Shown in pieces: positions 11,020 through 21,994 of a DNA stretch of 64,000 bases (positions are counted from its first letter, which is position 1; the number at the start of each line of letters is the position of its first letter). The notes beneath the pieces were generated by a model. The model was not told the origin of the DNA, ran no database searches, and worked only from the letters and a program-made list of their open reading frames with translations. The stretch comes from Stereocaulon alpinum (Eukaryota > Ascomycota > Lecanoromycetes > Lecanorales > Stereocaulaceae): NCBI GenBank assembly GCA_018257865.1, contig JAEUBA010000001.1, positions 248,001 through 312,000 on the forward strand, given 5' to 3'. The position numbers were made by a program, and so were the translations under genes.

Positions 11020-13809
11020 AGTGGCTCTTTAAATAATGGGTCAGCTACTATTCATCTGTATTGATCAGAATTACTTACTGAGATGTGCCGGTTCCAGACA
11101 TACCAAAAGGCTTTGTATGTCTCGCGTGTTCCGGCGATGTAGTACAGTTCAAGAATCAAAAACTAGGTATTGATGTTTTTATCAGCTCTAGACTGGGAGT
11201 AGGATGAAGGGTAACATAAGTAGGTGGATAACACATTACCGGAAGTGAGGTGTTGTCTAGACACTGTGAAGGTTTACACTTATCACCTCAACGCCATCGC
11301 GCGCTGGCAACGGCTATCGGGCAGCTTATAACGCGTTAAGATTACGGATAGGTCCTGTGTAAGGTCATACTGTAAGGCAGGTATTATATTCCATTATAGG
11401 AATTTCCTCCAAGCTGAATAATGAAGAGGCTGATGCTTGCTACAAGCTGATGAAATCCGCTCAAGGGGTTCGAACTATTCCAGAGTTTTTATTCCTCATA
11501 AGTGTCGGGCAAGCGTTTTTCTTTACCGGAGAACAGAATCAAACAGATTTGTGATATTCATTGACCAGGTTTTGGCGAATTTGAAGTGGGATATGCGACA
11601 ATAGCCGCGTTTGAGGCTGCACTTCCTATCCAGACGTTGAATCTTACATTCGCATCGCTCGGATGGTTTGGAGGGCCAACTCAGCAGTCTTTTCGACGGC
11701 TAACGAGTCGTCTCCCTCTGACGAGCAACCCTTCTTTGGTGAGTCTTCTTCCACTGGATCTCGGCCATTGCTGGTCTCCTCCACCGTAGACATCCCAGGT
11801 CCCTAAGTCAGAATGGGACATTCGTCGGCGTGAATCGTCAGATGATGACAGCAAGACGTTGGGTGTTGTGATTGGACTTGAAGGAAGAAGGTAGATTGTC
11901 AGAATGCATGGAACGGGCGTCAGCAACTAGGTCCAGCCCTCGTACGGATGATGACCAACTTACCGCACACTGAAACAGTTGAACAAAGCAAAGTAGACCA
12001 GATCAACCGTTTTCAATTCAATGGTTTTGGCAATATCAGTCGGTCCAACCCTAGCGACTGGAGCCTCAGTGGCGTCAACTTGTCTGCTCCCCAGATTAGC
12101 GGTACTGCGAGGGTCTATAGTGTGGAGGTGGGGATCAAGCACTGCCATGTACTGGATTGAATTGCCCTCTACATACTGCAGGAGTTGCAGGATGGCCTGC
12201 TTCGCGCAACCGCCGAAACTACATATCTACCAACTCGGCTTGGACGACCAAGCAGATTTCTTTAGCTGCGGGCTCGGCTCGTTGCAGGTGATCTAGATTA
12301 ACGGACTCCTCACGAGACTAAGATCTGATACTGGAGGGATCTCGAAGCAGGTGACGTATGAGAACGCCTCGTATGACAGCCTTTTGGCAGTCTTGCGATG
12401 TTTCTTGGCGGCCGACGGGAAGCGCGAATTGTGAACGCTGGTGGAGGCATAAGGATGTTTCTTCTCATGTGTGCGGTCTTCGTAAGGCCGAGCTTCCCAC
12501 TGCTTTCTTCTTTTCTTGTCGCTCCAAGATCCAATTATCCACATAACGTCTCATATATCACTCCTATATGTATGATCACGGGGATTATAACACTCTAGAA
12601 GCGTTATTTCGGAGATTCGTCACTGCATATCTATATCGCAACTTACAGTCGTCGCTGAATGCGACCTTAACGAAGTTCAAGGTTCGAAGTCCTGAAATGA
12701 CGAGTTAGAGAGCTCCCAAAAATCAGCCCTACCAGTTAGAGAGATTGGCCAATCAGTAGATTAACCCTCCTAGGAGCTCATGTAATATGATGCATACAAT
12801 CATTTACGGCTGCCTAGGCCAACCTGATTCGGCAGGCATACGTCAGTCTCTCGCAGATGGCTACCAAAGCAGGGATTGACAGCCTCGGCCAACGTTCCTC
12901 TGATCTGAAAGTTAAAAGCGAACTAGTCTGCAAGCTTTAACTTCTTGTGTCTGAGATGCGGATTGAACTTGCTACCGGGACGCCATGTGCCATGTCCTCC
13001 GGGGCTAGAAAGTCGAAAAGCTGCCGGTCTTAGCGCAAGGTTTTCCCATCAAGCGTTAGCTTTTCATTTGGCACACCACGCATCGCCGATCTACAAAGAC
13101 GACGTGCAATCAACGTTTTCATCCTAGGTAAAACGATCGCGAAGCCGAATGTGCATTATCAGCCTTCGAGAATCCCCATTTCCCCGAGTAACGAACATAT
13201 CCGTACCACCCTACAGCATGGCTTAACGCATGCAGTAAGCAACGGCCCAAGGAACGAGCTTGACATTGCCTTCTGATAGGTACGATTGTTGACGCTCGGG
13301 CCAAACCATAGACCATAGCGTCTGCGGGAACGCTGCAGCGCTTGTAAAACAGCCTGCAGCATGCAGCCTAATCGCATTGACGTAGTGGGATGCTGCGACA
13401 GTGGCCTGAAGATGATCCTATTATATGTGGGCCCCATCTATATACGTCACTCTGGATATATCTGACTTTTGCAAAATAGTTCGTTTCGCTTCGGGGTAGT
13501 ATGCAAATGCAACCATGCGTTCACTTGGCCTCTGCGTATACCAATCTGCATTGTGGCTTCGTATTTCAACACATGGAAGGGAGGTCCGTGATCCTCGACA
13601 AGTAACGATCTGCACTTCACTCATTGCATACTACGGCGCTCGTAATCTAGGTACGGACTCTGTCGTTCGAGCGCTGGGTATTTCTCGTATCGCTTGTTCT
13701 TTGTTTTATTCGGCAAATTCGTTCTTCCACAATTGAGCGCTTCTTTTGCCAACATCGAGGATGTCTAACCATTTCATTTGCTACCCATCGCCCTGAAAGT
13801 TTCTCCACC
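11020..13809. other. Gene-poor 2.8-kb region
   Basis: Only frames of 60-95 codons occur, on both strands, overlapping one another and lacking any recognised motif. The composition and frequent stops resemble the decayed pseudogene that follows. I found no transposase, reverse transcriptase or terminal repeat. It may be remnants of accessory genes or repeats too mutated to read. Confidence 0.45.
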
Positions 13810-14640
13810 ATGAGTACACCCCTACTTGGAAATAAAGGTCCCCACGTCAATGCGGTCATCTATGCTTTCTTCGTACTGGCAACCATAGCGGTCATTCTAC
13901 GATTCTATGGACGATACGTTACACATGAAGCTGGATTTTAGTGGGATGACTAGCTGTCCCTGTCAGCCCTTGTAAGTCTACCTTATTGAACTATGTTGTC
14001 ATTTTCGACAGATTGACATTACAGCCTTTCGTCCGGCTAATGTGTCGGCTTGCGTTCTACTGGGTGTCCAATCAATTAGGGAAAAGCATTGAGGAGATTC
14101 CAGGGTCGCACTCAGAACTGATGAAGCTGCTTTTGATCGCCAACCTTCTATACAACACCGGGCTTACTGTAGTCGAGACATCAGTGCTCTTATTCTATGT
14201 CCGCGTTTGTCAGGTTGTCAATGTATGTCGGTTCGTTCTCTGCACTGTGGCGAGCCTTATCGTCAGCTGGTGCATTGCAATCAACTATTTGGCCTTTGGT
14301 GTCTGTACTCCGATTCACAGATCTCGGGATCTGACCATATAGGGCCATTGTCTTCACTCGAGCAAAAGAATCCTTGGTGCGACCATAGCAATTATCGTAG
14401 CTGACTTTATAATATCGATCTCACCTGTTCCCGTCCTCTGGAGACTACAAACTTAGAAGTCGGGCAAGATTGCGTTGGTTGGAGTGTTCGCTGGAGGATA
14501 CTGGGGAGGTCCCGAAGAAAACCATCCGTTCTCATAAATTGGCACAAATTTCAGCGCGCTGATGTTTTCTACTATTCGGCTGACATTGGAGCTTGGCATT
14601 GGCCAGAAGTTATTCTCCCCGAGTTCATGCCCCATTAATG
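13810..14640 (+). pseudogene. Decayed rhodopsin/PTH11-type seven-helix membrane protein
   Basis: The ATG at 13810 opens a frame that matches the N-terminus of the fungal rhodopsin-like (SAT-14/PTH11-like) membrane proteins: VIYAFFVLATIAVILRFYGR, then two stops at 13939 and 13951 inside the family's 'WWDDW' motif, then LSLSAL and a GTAAGT donor at 13972. After the intron a single frame carries LLYNTGLTVVETSVLLFYVR, WCIAINYLAFGVCTPIH, IIVADFIISISPVPVLWRLQ and GKIALVGVFAGGY, all landmarks of that family in the right order. Further stops interrupt it at 14340, 14454 and 14535. The end point is approximate. Intact relatives are plasma-membrane or endomembrane proteins of mostly unknown ligand. This copy cannot make a full protein. 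Confidence 0.8.
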
Positions 14641-15925
14641 TTTATATCTTCAAACAACCCTCCTGACGCCACAAACTGCTGGATGGGATTGCTATAAGAG
14701 AATTTGGCATATTCTCAAACGCTGATAACGGTCGAGCTGTCGACAGCGCTAACTAGTAGTTGCATGCTTTGTATTTTAGACCTGGTCAAGCATGGCTTTC
14801 GGAGATTCAGGCCTAATCACTTGGGCACACTAAGAAAACCGGAGCCCTGGGCGGGCCTGCAGGTCGTCACTTGGACCTGTTGGGAGTCCAGTTGACGAAA
14901 ACCGTCATAAAGGCTTCACAGAGCTGGCGAGTGGCAGAAGCGATAATGAGGGCTCGAACAAGAGGCTGTTCCATGGCACGGCAGGAGCAATCCACCACAC
15001 AACGGCGTACTCGAGCCAGAATAGAGACTATATGAAAGAATATGCTGAACGCGGCATCCCGTTGCATCACTCGTATATTCGAAACGATTTTCATATCCAG
15101 AAATGAGTAGTCTTGGCGCTCTATTGTGGGTCGTTCCATGAGCAGCCCCTAGTCTTGGTTATAGAGCAAGGAGTAATGAAGTGTATGGTATATGTACTGT
15201 AATGTATTACAAATAGTTCGCTTAATTTACTATACTGCCCGAACACAACACATGCGCCTAAGTCCGATGAAAGCTCAGAAATTCCAAGACTTGGGTGAGA
15301 GAGCCGCCACAAACGATGGGTAGCCACACCGTTGAAGGGTGCATATTCCTTCAATCCTTTCTCAATTCGGAGGATGTGCGCGGCTGCGAGATTAAATCAT
15401 AGTTCGTCAAGGACGGTTCTCTGACCCGAGTTGACTCCATTGATGTTGCAGTTGCCGATGACCAAGAATGCTCGACTGATCCGGACACGTCAACCGAAGG
15501 CACAGGGACAGTGAGGCAAGAACTTCAACATGCGAAATTCATGTTTTGAGAGCGATTGGAACATTGCCCCTGGCACATAGAAGTAGTGAATGCAATATCC
15601 TAGCAGGGAGTGCGAATAAGCAAGCCCCGCTTTTTCTTTATCCAAGCTCGCCGATGAAAGCCCTCGGAATAAGCAAGCAAGCGCCCTCCATGGGGTCTAT
15701 TGTACACCTCCGTGGTCTCGCTCTTCATCCATCTGTCACATACATCGTCATTGCTGTGCTTAGCGTACAATGCCCCCCGGTCAACTTATTCCGTCGTCAG
15801 ATCTGCTAAGCCTTCGGAGCTAAGCAATATTTCCAGTTCGCTATTATATAGCATGCCTACAGTCTGAATATAAGTATATCTGTCTCCAAGAAAAGTTTCA
15901 GCATAGATTCCGTAAATATTGAAAT
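14641..15925. other. Decayed region between the pseudogene and the amidohydrolase
   Basis: No supportable gene. A minus-strand frame at 14867-15139 has no family resemblance. A 12-base word (gaataagcaagc) occurs at about 15612 and 15667. The last ~100 bases must contain the promoter of the gene at 15926. Confidence 0.4.
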
Positions 15926-17206
15926 ATGATTGTTACCACTATGGATCCCAGAGACATTGTACATCAGTACCGTCCGGATTTGGCACCCTTCGAAGATATC
16001 TATCGAGATATTCACCGCAATTCAGAACTCTCCAAACAAGAATCACGGACCGCCAACATCGTAGCTGCCCACCTCGAAACCCTCTCCGACTTCCAAGTCC
16101 GCCGCAACATCGGCGGATATGGCGTCGTTGGAGTCCTTCGAAACGGTCCGGGCTCTACGGTTCTACTTCGTGCAGATATGGACGCTCTACCTCGTCTTGA
16201 GAACACAGGATTAGAGTATGCGAGTACCAAGGTCATGAAGGAGCTCGAAGGAAAGGAAACGCCCATCATGCATGCCTGCGGCCACGACATGCATACAACC
16301 ACTCTGATGGCGGCAGCAACACTAATGCACGCAGCAAAGGAAAAGTGGAAGGGGACACTAATCTGTCTTTTCCAACCAGATGAAGAACTAGGCACTGGAG
16401 CCCAAGCCATGGTCGACGATGGCCTCTATGATGTCCATCGACACGCGATCCCGATTCCCGACATTGTGCTCAGTCAGCACGAATTATTTCTCAAAGCAGG
16501 CGTCGTTGCCCTTAGTGCCGGTCCAATTCTAACGGCTGTCGACTCCTTCGAAATTCGTATCTTCGGCAAAAGTGGACACATCTCCCGTGCAGACTTATGT
16601 GTCGATCCTATTGTGACTGTGGCCCATATCATTCTGCGCCTGCAAACTCTTGTTACACAGGAAGTGAGACCTGAGGACTTCGCTGTGATTGGCTGCACGA
16701 GCATCCATGGTGGCAGTGCTCCTAACAGCATTCCTGACTTTGTAGACATCATGGTTTCGATTCAGTCCCACAAGCCCGAGGTTCACAGTCGTCTCCTCAC
16801 ATCGCTAAGACGGATAGTCCGGGCAGAGTGTGAGGCCTCTGGATCACTGGCGATCAAGGAGCCTTCATTCAAGACCATCATGCATGTACCTCCTACCATC
16901 AACGACCCAAAACACACGGGCATTGTGAAAGATGCATTCGATCAATATTTCAGGGATGATTGCATCCAACTAGAACCTCTGGGACCCAGCGAAGACTGTT
17001 CAATATTGGCTACAGCTTGTGGTGCTCCAATTGTCCACACGCTTTATGGTTGTGTCCACCCCGGGCGATGGGAAGAGGCAGTAAGGGAAGATAAAATCAG
17101 CAAGATTCCCCAGTACCATTCGGGGTTCTTTGCACCGGCAATTCAGCCGACAATGACGACGGCTGTCGACGCCTTCGCTATATCAGCGTTGGCTTACCTT
17201 CGATGA
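15926..17206 (+). CDS. M20D family metal-dependent amidohydrolase / aminoacylase
   Basis: Single exon, 426 residues, usual family length. Hydrolyses an amide bond of an N-acyl or N-aminoacyl substrate using two metal ions. Visible motifs in order: DMDALP (metal Asp), HACGHDMH (metal ligand and catalytic region), FQPDEE (canonical FQPAEE; catalytic Glu present), SQHE, GKSGHIS (dimerisation-domain His), GPSEDCS (canonical SEDFS) and the final metal His in HSGFFAPA. All catalytic positions are kept, so the enzyme should be active. The substrate cannot be read: the family includes hippurate hydrolases, indole-acetyl-amino-acid hydrolases and p-aminobenzoyl-glutamate hydrolases. An alternative start lies 15 bases in (MDPRDIVHQY). 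Its same-strand neighbour is a folylpolyglutamate synthase paralogue 811 bp downstream. Confidence 0.9.
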   Translation: MIVTTMDPRDIVHQYRPDLAPFEDIYRDIHRNSELSKQESRTANIVAAHLETLSDFQVRRNIGGYGVVGVLRNGPGSTVLLRADMDALPRLENTGLEYASTKVMKELEGKETPIMHACGHDMHTTTLMAAATLMHAAKEKWKGTLICLFQPDEELGTGAQAMVDDGLYDVHRHAIPIPDIVLSQHELFLKAGVVALSAGPILTAVDSFEIRIFGKSGHISRADLCVDPIVTVAHIILRLQTLVTQEVRPEDFAVIGCTSIHGGSAPNSIPDFVDIMVSIQSHKPEVHSRLLTSLRRIVRAECEASGSLAIKEPSFKTIMHVPPTINDPKHTGIVKDAFDQYFRDDCIQLEPLGPSEDCSILATACGAPIVHTLYGCVHPGRWEEAVREDKISKIPQYHSGFFAPAIQPTMTTAVDAFAISALAYLR

Positions 17207-17356
17207 TATGGGCGATTCAACAAGAGGTTCATGGTGTTCAGTGTCACACAAACCCTAGCATTAGACTTATAATACGGAGAATCTCGAACCTAGAAGTTTA
17301 GCAGTCAATTTTGCATAGCAGCCGGCCACGATCAGTGCAAGAAAGATGTCACTGCA

Positions 17357-17432
17357 CCAAGACGGTTATTAGAGCGCAGGCCCCAAAGCGGCGTTAGAGA
17401 AACCCCTAATTGCTTACTAATCACCGTCTTGG
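17357..17432. repeat. Small inverted-repeat element
   Basis: A 16-bp arm at 17357-17372 and its near-perfect reverse complement at 17417-17432 (one mismatch) enclose 44 bp. A second small perfect hairpin (7-bp stem of A2G5/C5T2, 3-base loop) lies at 17449-17465. Together they make 17.3-17.5 kb strongly foldable. It may be a tiny MITE or a structured untranslated region. Confidence 0.5.
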
Positions 17433-17693
17433 GGCAACAGGGGCGCGCAAGGGGGAAACCCCCTTAGAATACCCGGAAAGTTGATATGCCCGTTAGTTTG
17501 CGCTTAACTTACCGGATCCTACTGTGAACGTTCAACTTCAGATATCTAGGTAAATACTATCTAGGTAGAAGCTCGTAGATTCTACTATGGTAAAGACGGA
17601 GTAATAGAAAAACTTGATTCTAAAATGGAAAGTCTAGTGATTATATCGCGATCTTTGATCTCACCAGCGGAGGATGCAATGGCTTGAAATGCT

Positions 17694-17883
17694 GGTTTAC
17701 CGCCCTGCCAGCCATTTGCAGGGCCGAAGCTCGTAGAGTGTTAGAGAGGCCCTCGAAGCTGGTTACTCAGGCAATGGAGATGGTCTCCAAAACTTGCCGC
17801 CCCAGCGCCTGAAGGGCGAGCTCTAGGGGATCCGAGGGGCGCCCGGGCTTCGGCCCCACAAATGGCCGGTAGGGCGGTAAACC
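17694..17883. mobile_element. MITE-like element with 37-bp terminal inverted repeats
   Basis: The arm at 17694-17730 (starting ggtttaccgccc) is repeated in reverse complement at 17847-17883 with 33 of 37 matching bases; all four differences are transitions. The 116 bp between the arms encode nothing. No clear target-site duplication longer than 2 bp was seen, so assignment to a transposon superfamily is not possible. The right arm reaches to 134 bp upstream of the proposed FPGS start and contains an in-frame ATG (17862) that could extend that protein. Confidence 0.55.
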
Positions 17884-18017
17884 CTTCTAAGCGCAAACTC
17901 GACGATTCAACTTCCTTTCGTAGAGACTTTCACAACATACAGATCGCAGGAGAGCTTCTCTACGATTTCTGGCTTGACGATATGAGCAAAAGCTCAAGAC
18001 TTCTTAGCGCTCATCAG

Positions 18018-19687
18018 ATGGAGAGAACATATCAGGTAGATAGAACTGTGGAGACACCTTTGCAACGGCTCACCTGAGAATAGGATGCTATAAACCTCCT
18101 CAACAGCAGACGTCGAAAGGCTCGACCTAGCATGAGCCCAAGCAAGACCTCTGACTTCCAATTAATGCCGAGTTCAAATGCAAAACCAACTTTCAAAGGA
18201 GCGCCCAGCTTGATAGGGATGAAAGACTGGCTACAGCAGCTGGGCCATTCGGTACTATGACAGCGTTTCTTGGACCCCAAACATTGCTTCTAACCAGCCA
18301 TTCAAGGACCAAGACGTTAACAGCCTCAACATTGTACATATCGCAGGAACGAAGGGCAAGGGTAGTACATGTGCTTTTGTCAGTTCTTTCTTGGAGGCTC
18401 ACGGACAAAGAACCGGGTTCCCCCAGAAAGTCGGCCTTTACACGGGGCCACATCTCAAGAACGTCGAAGAAAGAGTCCAGATCAATTCTAGGCCTATTTC
18501 AGAGACTGCATTTGCTAAGTATGTCTTCGAAGTTTGGGATAAATTGTTATGCTCCGACGCTGCCAAACCACGATATCTCCAGCTTTTGATGCTGGTCTCC
18601 GTTCATGCCTTCATCAGGGAGGGAGTCCATGCAGCAGTCTTCGAAACTCACCATGGCGGAGAGTACGATGCTACGAATGCTATTGAGACATCCGTAATCT
18701 CAGGCATTACGCCAATTGGGATGGATCACATTCAACAGCTTGGTCCAACTATAGAGAACATCGCTTGGCACAAAGCCGGAATTTTCAGGAAGGATGCCCC
18801 CGCCTTGTCAGTATCCCAGAGACCCGAAGTGACTGAAGTGTTGAATAGGCGAGCAAAGGAGAAAGGGGCTGATTTGCGATACATTACCGAGATCGACCCT
18901 GCACTCCCATTAAACGCTCCGGCACTGAGGCCGGAAGTTCAAAAATGGAATGCATCGCTAGCTCTCGCCTTAAGCAACGGCTTTCTAAAGTCGAAATCAC
19001 CGCAAGATACTAGTGGCTTGACTTCGCTTGATGTGGCTAAAGGCGTGGAACAATTCTTCTGGCTCGGACGGTATCAGCAAGTTATTTATGGGGATTACCA
19101 GTGGTTCTTCGATGGAGCTCACAACGACCTGAGTGTGCAAAAAGCCGCAGAATGGTTCGCGGATGTGACCACAGAAATGCAAAGGTACAAGTCAAAGCAT
19201 CATCTACAAGCAACTGCTAAATTGGCGAATAGCACTACATGCAACCAACGCATTCTCATCTTCAGTCACATCTCGGATCGAGATGGAGCTAGTCTCCTGA
19301 AGATTATAGCTAAGACTCTGCAAGAGCGAGGAATACTAATACAACACCTTATATTGAGCACATATCATGAAAGACTGGACGGCACTAGTCCCCCAGGTAG
19401 TGCGCACCGTACTTTTCTGCAGTACCCAGTGGTGGCTAATTCACCCCACAGACCGATGTTTCAATGATCACAATAAAACTTTACCCGTAGAACTTCAGCA
19501 TGAATTCGTCGAAGCGTGGAAGAGCGTCTACAGCGAAGGTCACACAGCGTTCGAATCGAGCATCGAGGGAGCTCTCAATCTTGCCAAAGACATTGGAGCC
19601 AAGAACGGGGGAATGCAGACTCTTGTTACCGGAAGTCTTTACTTGGTTGGCGGTGCTCTCCGTCTACTGGATCCAAGGTCCAAGTAG
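18018..19687 (+). CDS. Folylpolyglutamate synthase family protein
   Basis: ATP-dependent ligase that adds glutamates to folates. Model: exons 18018-18035, 18084-18251, 18298-19396, 19452-19687 (introns 48, 46, 55 bp); 506 residues, normal length. Every junction restores family sequence: MERTYQ-DAINLLNSRRRKARP, then LGHS-PFKDQDVNSLNIVHIA. The ATP loop GTKGKGS, FETHHGGEYDATN, FFDGAHN and the C-terminal GGMQTLVTGSLYLVGGAL are present. One family-invariant position differs: the TSPHL motif reads YTGPHL (Ser to Gly). The frame stays open upstream to ATG 17862, so a longer, possibly mitochondrial, form is conceivable. Because of the changed motif this may be a diverged paralogue rather than the main cellular enzyme. 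Its upstream neighbour is an M20D amidohydrolase. Confidence 0.9.
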
Positions 19688-20637
19688 AGTTAACGTGACA
19701 TCGAGTCTGCATGGCTCCTCTTGCGCTGACTAGTACGAGAGCTATATATTTCAGCAGCGTCGATGAGAACTATCTAGGTCTTTCCAAGGTCAATCTTAAG
19801 GGGCAGTAGATCTCCTCCTTGCGCTTCTAAAACCAGTGACACTTACAACGTCTTCGAACTTATAGGACAGTGGCTCGTGCTCATCTCGAACATTGCCGAT
19901 GTTCACTCCGAGCTTCATTAAGTCATAGAAGCTGAAGAGATCGTGCCACTAGAGATTGAGAGTATAATCCAGGTAGGCGCAAGAGTTGCAAGCCGCGGAA
20001 GACATCCGCGAACGATGCTCGCCGAGATTGTCATGAAACGCGAGATCTAAAGAGGTTGTTGTATTGGATTGAAGTATAGATCCCATCACATTTGCTACGG
20101 AGGTATCCGGCTGGTTTCGTGCAATCCGCTATTGCTTGTACTCTGATGAGGAACATGGAGGCTGAGTAGAGTTTATGGGCTTTAAGGGGGGGAGAAGCTT
20201 ATTCAAATGCCAGGAACGGAGGCATTGGGGTCTTGGTTTCAGGACTACGATCAGCAAGAAACGAGGCGTGTAGTTAGGTAGCTGAGTTGACAGTACACCC
20301 TCGTCCATGCAGTCAAGCGAAACCAGGCCCTTATCAGGCTAGGCCTTCCGAGCAAGTTTATACTATGCGAAACTGAGATCGTGGATCGTAAAGTATACAT
20401 TGTGGTTACGCGGAGGATGAGAGGCGGTAACTATGCTAAATCAACCTACAGCGGGTGTGCCGACTGAGAGACGGCCCCGGAGCATTCCACTCCCGGGGGT
20501 CGCCCCGGGCATAGCATCGTAAACTCATAAGCGCCTTCTAGGGCTATCCTAGGGCATGGCTATGTCAAGGACGCAACGACATTGACCTCTCTTTCTCACC
20601 ATCAATCCAATATGTGAGCGATATACATGAAGCGGCC
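19688..20637. other. Intergenic region between FPGS and the Pro-rich gene
   Basis: No long frame on either strand. Locally GC-rich and palindromic around 20480-20520 (cccggggg/ccccggg words). The last 100 bp should hold the promoter of the gene at 20638. Confidence 0.45.
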
Positions 20638-21715
20638 ATGGCGCCGCCTCCAATTGTAAGTCCCACCGCATACTTCCTATTTATCATGTCTAACGCAACT
20701 CCAGACTCCATCACCACACCGTTTCCTCACTTCTCAACCCTCCAACCCGACACCCAGACCAAGCTCATCTCTGCGTCTCCAGCAAAATGCAACGCAATCG
20801 TCTTCGTCCCAACAGTTTGCCGCAGCACCTAGATTCAATTTCACCTCTACACAGAAGCCTACAAGCGAGCATGCCGCGCCCGCCACGCAATATTCTTCGC
20901 CTCTATCAAGAAGGCCCCACCTACCGCCCGTATTGCCTGCCCAAGGAAAGGAAGACATTGAAGAGACAAGCTCAGACCGCGAAGACGATGAGCCAGCGAA
21001 CAACGACGATTCAAGCCTCCCACCACCAACGCAGCCGACGTCCAAGCGCCGCCGGCCCAATCCTTTAGCGCCAGATGCAGAAGCAATACTCATCTCATCC
21101 TCCTCCTCCTCCTCCTCACCATCCCCCACTTCCGCACCCACAACGCCACCCCACCACACCATCGAATCAGACCACACCACCTTTAACCCTGTCCCAGCAT
21201 TCCATCCCCCCACCACCCCAGCCCCACCTCACCAACCCCCACACTTCCTCCTTCCCCCCTCCTCCTCGATAAACACACCCACCATCCCCACCCGCCCCCC
21301 TCTCCTGCTCCCCCCACGCCCTCCTTCCCCTGCACAACCCACCACCCTCCCACCCATCTTCTCTCCCCACCGCCGAGGACAGAAGTACATACCCGGCGGC
21401 CTAGCGTCCACGGTTCGGGATTGGATCGTTGAAATGGGACAGATGGCGCATTATAATCATGCGAGAAGGGGAGGAGGAGGAGAGGAGGGGTGGGATGTAA
21501 GTGTTCGGGTTGTGGAATGCGTTGTTGGGGGGGAAGGGGTTGTGTTGGTTAGGGGGGTGGATGGGGGTAGGTGGGTGCTTGTTGGGAAGGGGGAGGGGGA
21601 GGGGAGCGTTGGGGTTGGTAGAGTGATTGGGGTTAGGGGGGTGGTTTGGGAGGTTGAGGTTGGGGAGGGAGAAGACTGGAGGGTTGGTGTTGAGTGGGGG
21701 GTTTTGGATGGGTAA
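20638..21715 (+). CDS. Hypothetical Ser/Pro-rich protein with extreme base skew
   Basis: Model: exons 20638-20655 and 20705-21715 with a 49-bp intron (GTAAGT donor); 342 residues. The short first exon (MAPPPI) splices in frame into TPSPHRFLTSQPSNPTPRPS. Residues 1-215 are disordered: Ser, Pro and Thr-rich with an acidic patch and a basic NLS-like SKRRRP. Then comes a small conserved-looking core, HRRGQKYIPGGLASTVRDW, followed by a Gly/Val-rich domain of alternating hydrophobic residues (beta-rich). I recognise no family. The coding strand is very C-rich up to about 21360 and abruptly G-rich after about 21460. The gene converges on MRC1, with a 38-G run just past its stop. Confidence 0.7.
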
Positions 21716-21717
21716 GA

Positions 21718-21719
<2 letters not shown>

Positions 21720-21757
<38 letters not shown>
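21720..21757. repeat. Homopolymer run of 38 G
   Basis: Uninterrupted G tract starting 5 bases after the stop of the preceding gene, in the 279-bp gap between convergent genes. Such a tract can form G-quadruplexes and is also a common place for assembly error, so the exact length is unreliable. Confidence 0.9.
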
Positions 21758-21759
<2 letters not shown>

Positions 21760-21994
21760 GATGGCATGGCTAACACCGAGGCTTTCGATATATCGATCCC
21801 TTATCGCTACTGTACGTACATCAGAGACACGCCGCTGCTAGTTGAATTCAAAGTCTCACTGAGGGTTGGGAATCGTCCCTCAGCTGGTCGGTAATTTGTG
21901 GTTTCCCTTGGGTTTGTTCAAGTATAAGTTTATCATACCAAGGTATGCTAAGACGTTTCCAAAGGCCCTCCATACCGTTTCCCTAAACAGACAT

